Origin: Nocardioides allogilvus
GTDB taxonomy: Bacteria; Actinomycetota; Actinomycetes; Propionibacteriales; Nocardioidaceae
Assembly: GCF_003047285.1 (NCBI RefSeq)
Contig: NZ_PZYX01000001.1
Location: 62,001-126,000, forward strand
Direction of reading: 5' to 3'
DNA: 64,000 bases
The notes beneath the pieces are model-generated. The model saw only the letters and a program-made list of their open reading frames with translations, searched no databases and had not been told where the DNA came from. Position numbers and translations under genes: made by a program. The first letter of the stretch is position 1, and every line of letters starts with the position of its first letter. Below, piece after piece: positions 57,867-64,000 of the stretch.

Positions 57867-58982
57867 TCAGCGGATCTCGAAGTCACGCAGCGCGAGCGCG
57901 GCGGCGTCGACGCCCGACAGCTCCAGCACCTCGCGCGGTACGTCGAGGTGTCGGCCCGCCGCGTCCGTCGTCTGTGGCGCCGGGCCGGTGAGAGCCGCGG
58001 CCCACGTCATCAGGGCGGCGGCGTCGGCGCGCCGGCCCTGCTCGACCAGCCAGCCGCAGAGCCGGTGCACGGGCGGGAGCCCGGAGTGCACCAGCGAGTG
58101 CTCGCCCCAGAACTCCCGCACGCCGTCGCGCAGCAGTGCCCACCACTCGTCGGAGGCGCCGGGGATCTCGAGGAAGTAGCGCCACAGGTCGCCGGCGAGC
58201 ACCCGGTCGACGAACACCGACTCCACGGTCGCGTCCCTGCCGGCGCGGACAGCGGCGTACGACATCCGCTTGGTCTCCCAGCGGTCGGTGAGGTCGCGCA
58301 GGGAGGAGCGCTGCTGGGTGATCGAGGAGCCGTCGTCGCGGATGCGCCAGTGGTAGACGATGTCGGGGACGACGTCGAAGGTGCCGCTCATGAAGGCGCG
58401 CGTCGTCGTCGGCTGGTCCTCGTAGCGGATGCCCTCGGGCCAGCCCAGGTCCGCCGCGTCCCAGAAGGAGCGGCGGAAGACCTTGTTCCACGCGAAGACG
58501 TCGCCGAGGATCTCCGGCCGGTCCGCGACCCGCAGTCCGAGGGCGCGCGGGTGCAGCCGCCGCATCCACGGCGGCTCGTGCAGCCCGTCGCTCTCCCACC
58601 GCACGATCGAGCCGGTGACGAAGTCGGAGCCCGACTCGACGAGGGTGCCGACGAGGGTCGCCAGCGCGGACGGCGGCAGCACGTCGTCGGAGTCGAGGAA
58701 CGTCAGGAGCTCGGACCCGGCGTGGGCGGCCCCGACGTTGCGTGCCGACCCGAGCCCGCCGTTCTCGACGTGCACGACCCGGATCCGCGGGTCGCGGGCG
58801 GCATAGGAATCGGCGATCTCTCCGCTGCTGTCGGGGGAGCCGTCGTCGACGACGACCGCCTCCCAGGCGGTCCAGGTCTGCGCGAGCAGCGAGTCGAGGC
58901 AGGCCGGGAGGTAGGCCTCGACGCCGTAGGCCGGGACGACCACCGAGATGCCCGGTTCACGCCGCCGCCGCAGGAACCCCAT
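57867..58982 (-). CDS. Glycosyltransferase, family 2
   Basis: A 371-aa GT-A enzyme. The nucleotide-sugar region is ISVVVPAYGVEAYLPACLDSLLAQTW, VVVDDGSPDSS, NGGLGSARNVGAAHA and the DxD motif FLDSDD. The C-terminal half (about 200 residues) is like that of bacterial wall or capsule glycosyltransferases. Acceptor unknown. Divergent (28 bp) from the sulfotransferase-like gene. Confidence 0.9.
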   Translation of the reverse strand: MGFLRRRREPGISVVVPAYGVEAYLPACLDSLLAQTWTAWEAVVVDDGSPDSSGEIADSYAARDPRIRVVHVENGGLGSARNVGAAHAGSELLTFLDSDDVLPPSALATLVGTLVESGSDFVTGSIVRWESDGLHEPPWMRRLHPRALGLRVADRPEILGDVFAWNKVFRRSFWDAADLGWPEGIRYEDQPTTTRAFMSGTFDVVPDIVYHWRIRDDGSSITQQRSSLRDLTDRWETKRMSYAAVRAGRDATVESVFVDRVLAGDLWRYFLEIPGASDEWWALLRDGVREFWGEHSLVHSGLPPVHRLCGWLVEQGRRADAAALMTWAAALTGPAPQTTDAAGRHLDVPREVLELSGVDAAALALRDFEIR

Positions 58983-59010
58983 GGACGGGCACCCTAGTAG
59001 GCTCCCCGCC

Positions 59011-60117
59011 GTGACTGCTCAGGCGCGTGCGATCGACGAGATGAACCCCGACGGTGTCCCGCGGAAGGTGCTCTTCGTCGCGGGTGCAGGCCGCAGTGGC
59101 ACCTCCACGATGGCGGGGATCGCCAGCAAGCTCGGCATGCACGTGCCGCTGCCCGAGGTGCCGGCCGATGCGTCCAACCCGCGTGGCTTCTCCGAGCCGC
59201 AGTGGGCCGTCGACCTGCACGACCGCCTGCTCAAGGAGGCCGGCGTCCAGGTGAGCGACTCGCGCCCGAGCGCGTGGTTCGAGACGGGTCGCATCTCCAC
59301 CCGCGAGCCCGCCAGGATCCGGGTCGCGGACTGGCTGGAGCCACACTTCGCCGTACACCCCGAGCTGGTGGTGAAGGACCCGCGGCTGAGCTGGTTCCTC
59401 GGCCTGTGGCGGGTGGCCGCCATCCGCACCGGCGCCACGCCGGTCTTCGTGACGATGCTGCGTCCGCCGGCCGAGGTCGTCGGCAGCAAGCAGAAGTACT
59501 ACGCCAACAAGCTCGGCTCCGCCCACCTCGCGGCGAGCTGGCTCAACATGCTGCTCCACACCGAGCGGGCGACCCGCGAGGAGGCCGGCTCGGCGCGGGT
59601 GTTCGTGCGCTACGAGGACCTGCTGACCGACTGGGTGAAGACGACGATGCACGTCGGTCAGACCCTGGACCTGCAATCGATCGTGCACACCCGCAGCGAC
59701 CTGATCCGCGAGGTGCACCGCTTCATCGACCCGACGCTGCGTCGCGTGACCGCGTCCCTCGACGACCTCGCACTGCCGCCCCGCCTGCACGAGCTGACCG
59801 GGCAGACGTGGGAGGAGCTGAACAAGCTCGCCAACCCCGACGGTGACGTCGCGTCGGTGCACGCCACGCTCGACGAGCTGCGTGACGCCTACACCGACCT
59901 CTACGAGGAGGCCGAGGCGATCAGCAAGTCATCGGTCGTCGCCGCCCGCATCGCCGGGGCCCGCACGGCCGCCGAGGTCGAGGCGCCCGAGCCGAGCGGC
60001 CTGGCCGACAAGATCCCCCACGACGTCCGCGCGAAGATCCCGCCGTCCGTACGCCGCGGGGTGCGCAAGGCACTGGGCCGCGAGCGGGCCTCGGAGCCGG
60101 CGGCGGGAGACGCGTGA
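59011..60117 (+). CDS. Sulfotransferase-like protein
   Basis: A 368-aa protein. The PAPS-loop is GAGRSGTS (25-32), followed by DRLLKEAG, LVVKDPRLSWFLGLW and TMLRPPAEVVGSKQKYY, similar to actinobacterial carbohydrate sulfotransferases. A basic C-terminus (PPSVRRGVRKALG) follows. The GTG at 59011 is preferred to the in-frame upstream start at 58948, which overlaps the divergent gene. The stop overlaps the next gene. Confidence 0.85.
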   Translation: MTAQARAIDEMNPDGVPRKVLFVAGAGRSGTSTMAGIASKLGMHVPLPEVPADASNPRGFSEPQWAVDLHDRLLKEAGVQVSDSRPSAWFETGRISTREPARIRVADWLEPHFAVHPELVVKDPRLSWFLGLWRVAAIRTGATPVFVTMLRPPAEVVGSKQKYYANKLGSAHLAASWLNMLLHTERATREEAGSARVFVRYEDLLTDWVKTTMHVGQTLDLQSIVHTRSDLIREVHRFIDPTLRRVTASLDDLALPPRLHELTGQTWEELNKLANPDGDVASVHATLDELRDAYTDLYEEAEAISKSSVVAARIAGARTAAEVEAPEPSGLADKIPHDVRAKIPPSVRRGVRKALGRERASEPAAGDA

Positions 60118-61061
60118 GCGTCCCGGTCGGCGCCGGGCACGGCCTGAGCAACGTCGAGGGCCACACCGACTTCGACATCGTGTGGCCCTGGAACCAGGGC
60201 GCGCTGAAGCGTGGGGCGACCGCCGTGCTCCGGGTGAAGAACGAGGCGGAGTCGATGAGGTTCGTGCTGCCGCCGCTGCTGCGGGCCTGCGACCACGTGC
60301 TGCTCGTCGACAACAACTCGACCGACGGCACCGGTGAGGCCGCCCTCGCGGTCGCCGCGGAACACGGGGTGAGCGAGAAGTTCACGCTGAAGCACTACCC
60401 CTTCGACGTGGCCCGCGCCGGCGCCGAGCACCTCGCCGTGCCCGAGCGCAGCGTCCACTCGCTGGCCTACTTCTACAACTGGTGCTTCTCCCACGTCCGC
60501 ACCCGCTACTCGTGGAAGTGGGACGGCGACATGGTCCTCACCACCGAGGGCGAGGTGTCGATGGCCGACCTCTCCTGGCAGGTCGGGACCGCCGAGGCCG
60601 TGATCCGCTTCCCGCGCCACGGGCTCTACATCGAGTCCGACCGGCGCGCCTTCCTCGACCTCGGGCTGCGCAACATCGAGGAGTGGGGCTTCCCGATGAC
60701 GCCCGACTTCGTCTACTCCAAGGCGCCGGAGTGGGAGATCCGCACGACCCCGCCCGAGACACGGCAGTTCGCGCTGCCGCAGGGGCTGGTCGTCGAGCTG
60801 AAGTATCTCGACGGCGACGAGTTCGCCCACTGGACCAACCCGGAGTCGTTCGCGACCAGCGTCCGCAACCGCCGCAAGCGGCGCGAGTGGCTCGTCTTCA
60901 ACGCCCTCAACAACGGTGAGGTCCCCGAGGGCGTCACCGAGATCAACGCGCCCGAGGGCGAGCACGTCGTCGACTACGTCACCCACACCTGGCTGCCGCG
61001 CGCGCCGCGCCCCTTCGTCGTCGACGACCCGGACCACGCGAAGCTGCACCTGCGCGCCTGA
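60114..61061 (+). CDS. Glycosyltransferase-like protein (GT2-like)
   Basis: A 315-aa protein. ATAVLRVKNEAESMRFVLPPLLRACDHVLLVDNNSTDGTGEAAL is a GT-A nucleotide-sugar region; WDGDMVLT may be the DxD motif. It resembles short glycosyltransferases next to sulfotransferases in surface-glycan loci. GTG start within the preceding stop. Confidence 0.8.
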   Translation: MSVPVGAGHGLSNVEGHTDFDIVWPWNQGALKRGATAVLRVKNEAESMRFVLPPLLRACDHVLLVDNNSTDGTGEAALAVAAEHGVSEKFTLKHYPFDVARAGAEHLAVPERSVHSLAYFYNWCFSHVRTRYSWKWDGDMVLTTEGEVSMADLSWQVGTAEAVIRFPRHGLYIESDRRAFLDLGLRNIEEWGFPMTPDFVYSKAPEWEIRTTPPETRQFALPQGLVVELKYLDGDEFAHWTNPESFATSVRNRRKRREWLVFNALNNGEVPEGVTEINAPEGEHVVDYVTHTWLPRAPRPFVVDDPDHAKLHLRA

Positions 61062-61221
61062 GCGGCGTACGGCGATGTAGGCCAGGTCACGTTCACTTCC
61101 TGTTCACAGGGCGGAATGAGGCGGCGTACGCTCCTTGTTCAACAGATCGAGCACCAAGTCTGGTACCCACACCGGCCCCACCAGGGGTGGTCGGCGGGAC
61201 TGGAACGAAAGGGTTCGTGCA

Positions 61222-62112
61222 ATGACTCAGTTCCGTGTGGGTGTCGTGGGCGCAGGCCGCGTCGGCGCCGTCCTCGCCGCCGCGCTCCGCACCGCGGGCC
61301 ACGAGATCGTGGCCGCCGCCGGTGAGTCCGACGCATCGCGTGGCCGCATCGAGTCCCTCCTCCCCGGCACCCCGGTCATGAAGCCGAGCGACGCCGCTCG
61401 TGCCGCCGACCTGCTGCTCCTCACCGTCCCCGACGACATGCTGCCCAACGTCGTCGCGATGCTGAGTGCGAGCGGCGCGATCCGCGACGGCCAGCTCGTC
61501 GTCCACACCAGCGGTGCCCACGGGCTCGCCGTGCTGGCCGACGCCGCCGCTGTCGGCGCGCGCACCATCGCGCTGCACCCGGCGATGACGTTCACCGGCA
61601 CCGAGGTCGACCTGCCCCGACTGCGCGACGCGGTCTTCGGCGTCACCGCCGGCGAGGGCGAGCGGGCCGTCACCGAGCAGCTCGTCGCCGACCTCGGCGG
61701 GCGCCCGATGTGGGTCGCCGAGGACAAGCGCACGCTCTACCACGCAGGGCTCGCCCACGGCGCCAACCACCTCGTCACGCTCGTGACCCAAGCGATGGAG
61801 ATGCTCGCCGCGGCCGGTGGGGACAGCCCTGCCGACACGCTGCGCCCGCTCCTCAACGCCGCGCTCGACAACGCGCTCGCGCACGGCGATGCCGCGCTCA
61901 CGGGCCCGATCGTCCGCGGCGACGTCGAGACGGTCCGCGCACACCTCGTCGAGATCACCGCCAACGCGCCCGAGACCGTCCCCTCCTACCTCTCGCTCGC
62001 CCGCGCCACCCTCGACCGCGTCGTCACCGACGGTCGCCTGCTGCCGATCCGCGCGGCCAAGCTGCGCCAGGTCCTCGCCGCGGCCGAGCTGAAGGTGCCC
62101 GCGCGCCGATGA
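61222..62112 (+). CDS. Rossmann-like and DUF2520 domain protein
   Basis: A 296-aa protein: an N-terminal NAD(P)-like fold (VGVVGAGRVGAVLAAAL, LLLLTVPDDML, HTSGAHG) and a C-terminal DUF2520 helical domain, similar to ketopantoate reductase in outline. It lies directly before panC in many actinobacteria, so a role as a ketopantoate-reductase-like enzyme has been considered; this is unproven. The ATG at 61222 is chosen for GAAAGGG upstream. ATGA overlap with panC. Confidence 0.85.
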   Translation: MTQFRVGVVGAGRVGAVLAAALRTAGHEIVAAAGESDASRGRIESLLPGTPVMKPSDAARAADLLLLTVPDDMLPNVVAMLSASGAIRDGQLVVHTSGAHGLAVLADAAAVGARTIALHPAMTFTGTEVDLPRLRDAVFGVTAGEGERAVTEQLVADLGGRPMWVAEDKRTLYHAGLAHGANHLVTLVTQAMEMLAAAGGDSPADTLRPLLNAALDNALAHGDAALTGPIVRGDVETVRAHLVEITANAPETVPSYLSLARATLDRVVTDGRLLPIRAAKLRQVLAAAELKVPARR

Positions 62113-63026
62113 CCACGACCCCCACCCTCGCGAACACCCGCGAGGAGCTCACCGACCTGCTCGCCGACGCGCGCAAGTCGGGCCAGCGCATCGGCTTCGT
62201 GCCCACGATGGGCGCGCTGCACGAGGGTCACGCGAGCCTGATGCGCGAGGCGGCCGGGCACGCCGACGTCGTCGTGGTGAGCATCTTCGTCAACCCGATG
62301 CAGTTCGCGCCGACCGAGGACCTCGACCGCTACCCGCGCACCCTGCCCGAGGACCTCGGGCTCTGCGCGGCCAACGATGTCGCCGTGGTGTTCGCCCCGG
62401 CCGTCGAGGAGATGTATCCCGGCGGTTTCAACCACGACAGCGTCCGTGACGGCGTCACGGTCCACCCCGGCACGCTCGCCACGATCCTCGACGGGGAGTC
62501 CCGGCCCGGCCACTTCGACGGTGTCCTCACGGTCGTCGCCAAGCTCTTGGGTCTCGTCCAGCCCGACGTCGCGATCTTCGGCCAGAAGGACTACCAGCAG
62601 CTCGCCCTCATCCGGGCGATGGTGCGCGACCTCTGCCTGCCCGTCGAGATCGTCGGTGCGGAGACGATGCGCGAGGCCGACGGCCTCGCGATGTCCAGCC
62701 GCAACCGCTACCTCGACCCCGCGCAGCGCGCCGCGGCGACCGTCCTCAACCGTGCCCTGCGCGCGGCGCAGGAGCGGGCGGCGTACGGCGTCGCGCCGGC
62801 GCGGTGGGCGGCGATGAGCGTCCTCAAGTCCGAGCCCTTGGTGGAGCTCGACTACCTCGCGCTCACCGGCGTCGACCTCGGCGAGGCGCCGGACAACGGC
62901 GAGGGGCGCATCCTGGTCGCCGCGAAGGTCGGCAGCACGCGCCTGATCGACAACATGAGCATCCACGTCACGACACCGGCGGGCACCGCAGTCGCGGGCT
63001 CGACCACTGATGAAAGGAGCAGCTGA
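62109..63026 (+). CDS. panC: Pantothenate synthetase
   Basis: A 305-aa ligase joining pantoate and beta-alanine using ATP. The nucleotidyl motif HEGH is at 38-41 ([14 protein letters not shown]); FGQKDYQQL and the KMSKS-like MSSRNRYL follow. The stop and the panD start share one base. Confidence 0.97.
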   Translation: MTTTPTLANTREELTDLLADARKSGQRIGFVPTMGALHEGHASLMREAAGHADVVVVSIFVNPMQFAPTEDLDRYPRTLPEDLGLCAANDVAVVFAPAVEEMYPGGFNHDSVRDGVTVHPGTLATILDGESRPGHFDGVLTVVAKLLGLVQPDVAIFGQKDYQQLALIRAMVRDLCLPVEIVGAETMREADGLAMSSRNRYLDPAQRAAATVLNRALRAAQERAAYGVAPARWAAMSVLKSEPLVELDYLALTGVDLGEAPDNGEGRILVAAKVGSTRLIDNMSIHVTTPAGTAVAGSTTDERSS

Positions 63027-63442
63027 TGCTGCGCACGATGATGAAGTCCAAGATCCACCGGGCCACCGTGACCCAGGCGGACCTCCACTACGTCGGTTCG
63101 GTGACCGTGGACGAGGACCTCCTCGACGCCGCCGACCTGCTCTCCGGCGAGCTCGTCCACATCGTCGACGTCACCAACGGCGCTCGGCTCGAGACCTACA
63201 CGATCGCCGGCGAGCGCGGCTCGGGCGTCATCGGCATCAACGGTGCCGCCGCCCGCCTCGTGCACCCCGGTGACACGGTCATCCTGATCGCCTACGGCCA
63301 GATGGAGACCGCGGAGGCGAAGGACTACAAGCCCGCCGTCGTCTTCGTCGACGCCGACAACAAGGTGATGGCGACCGGCTTCGACCCCGCCGAGACGTTC
63401 GGCGACCCGTCGCTGACTCGCGGCGACTTCCTCGCCCGCTAG
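63026..63442 (+). CDS. panD: Aspartate 1-decarboxylase
   Basis: A 138-aa pyruvoyl enzyme making beta-alanine. Self-cleavage occurs between Gly24 and Ser25 (HYVGSVTVD), creating the pyruvoyl group. AAAGGAGC precedes the ATG. Coupled to panC, so both substrates of pantothenate synthesis are provided together. Confidence 0.97.
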   Translation: MLRTMMKSKIHRATVTQADLHYVGSVTVDEDLLDAADLLSGELVHIVDVTNGARLETYTIAGERGSGVIGINGAAARLVHPGDTVILIAYGQMETAEAKDYKPAVVFVDADNKVMATGFDPAETFGDPSLTRGDFLAR

Positions 63443-63451
63443 CCTGCGCGG

Positions 63452-64000
63452 ATGACTGCATCCTCGGCCGGGGTCCCGCAACGACTGACGGCTCCCGAGC
63501 CCGGGTGGACCACCCGCGCAGACGTCGTGGTGATCGGTTCCGGCATCGCCGGGCTGACGGCCGCGCTGCGGATCCACGCGGCCGACCGCAGCCTCAAGCT
63601 GCTGGTGGTCACCAAGGACGTCCTCAACGCCGGCTCCACCCAGTGGGCGCAGGGCGGGATCGCCGCGGCGCTCGGCCCGGGCGACACCCCCGAGGAGCAC
63701 CTCCACGACACCCTCGTCGCCGGCGCCGGGGCGTGTGACGTCGAGGCCGTCCGCGCCCTCGTGACCGAGGGGCCCGACGCCGTGCACGAGCTGATCGCGC
63801 TCGGCACCGAGTTCGACCACCACGACGGAGAGCTGTCGCTGACCCGGGAGGGCGGTCACCACCGCGACCGGATCGCGCACGCCGGTGGCGACGCGACGGG
63901 CGCCGAGATCCAGCGCGCCCTCATCGCCGCGATCGAGCGGGCCCCCGAGATCGAGGTCATCCAGCACGCGCTGGCCGTCGACCTCCTGCTCGCCGATGAC
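63452..64000 (+). CDS. nadB: L-aspartate oxidase, 5' part
   Basis: The reading frame is open to the right edge (183 codons seen). After a short lead come the FAD-binding DVVVIGSGIAGLTAALR, the family motif AGSTQWAQGGIAAAL and TREGGHHRDRIAHAGGDATG. NadB oxidises aspartate to iminoaspartate for NAD synthesis. It starts 9 bp after panD and probably continues the same transcript. Confidence 0.95.
   Translation, partial: MTASSAGVPQRLTAPEPGWTTRADVVVIGSGIAGLTAALRIHAADRSLKLLVVTKDVLNAGSTQWAQGGIAAALGPGDTPEEHLHDTLVAGAGACDVEAVRALVTEGPDAVHELIALGTEFDHHDGELSLTREGGHHRDRIAHAGGDATGAEIQRALIAAIERAPEIEVIQHALAVDLLLADD

Overview
The window is dense, very GC-rich DNA with many GTG starts, 4-bp stop/start overlaps and few non-coding gaps. 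Gene content and order (a BldG-type anti-sigma antagonist, topA-tmk-holB-tripeptidyl-peptidase-like hydrolase, tilS-hpt-ftsH-folE-folP-folB-folK-DUF3180, a DUF2520 protein with panC-panD-nadB) indicate an actinobacterial chromosome, most likely Nocardioides or another member of the Nocardioidaceae. That assignment is inference from gene content; there is no 16S gene here. No phage, integrase, IS transposase or CRISPR array was seen.

Layout. 1-6.5 kb: a helicase running off the left edge, the divergent anti-sigma antagonist, a K+-independent H+-pyrophosphatase, a methyltransferase and an unknown protein. 6.7-15.1 kb: topA, tmk, holB, a TAP-like exported peptidase and tRNA-Thr(CGT). 15.2-19.6 kb: an exported SurA-like lipoprotein, then an IclR regulator with a probable operator and the three-enzyme lower meta-cleavage pathway (hydratase, acetaldehyde dehydrogenase, aldolase). 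19.7-22.5 kb: small hypothetical and secreted genes and a 15-cysteine copper-storage-type protein. 22.5-25.5 kb: a three-gene catabolic operon behind a sequence that fits the KstR consensus exactly. 26.9-30.7 kb: a TPP riboswitch and the thiamine ABC importer thiBPQ. 30.8-34.7 kb: a PAP2-family membrane enzyme, an NlpC/P60 wall hydrolase with an unusual structured leader, and a sulfotransferase. 34.7-38.7 kb: an acyl-CoA oxidase/dehydrogenase operon. 38.6-40.2 kb: a carboxymuconolactone-decarboxylase-like gene paired with an ECF41-type sigma factor, with a candidate autoregulated promoter. 40.2-46.2 kb: ppa, dacB, a zincin, tilS, a DUF559 gene and hpt. 46.3-54.3 kb: ftsH, the folate genes and several membrane or acetyltransferase-like genes. 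54.3-57.8 kb: an osmoprotectant ABC importer. 57.9-61.1 kb: two glycosyltransferase-like genes and one sulfotransferase-like gene. 61.2-64 kb: the pantothenate genes panC and panD and the start of nadB.

The most interesting pattern is a repeat family. Five intergenic sites (near 9.5, 31.9, 33.7, 44.4 and 45.5 kb) each carry two imperfect 32-36-bp palindromes built on CCACTCG-NN-CGAGTGG. In all five the two palindrome centres are exactly 64 bp apart. Each element lies 7-40 bp downstream of the stop of a plus-strand gene. Two of them bracket the DUF559 (Vsr-like nuclease fold) gene, which is placed between tilS and hpt, genes that are normally neighbours. Two others bracket the NlpC/P60 gene. 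This resembles a BIME/REP-type system and is the best candidate here for something not yet described.
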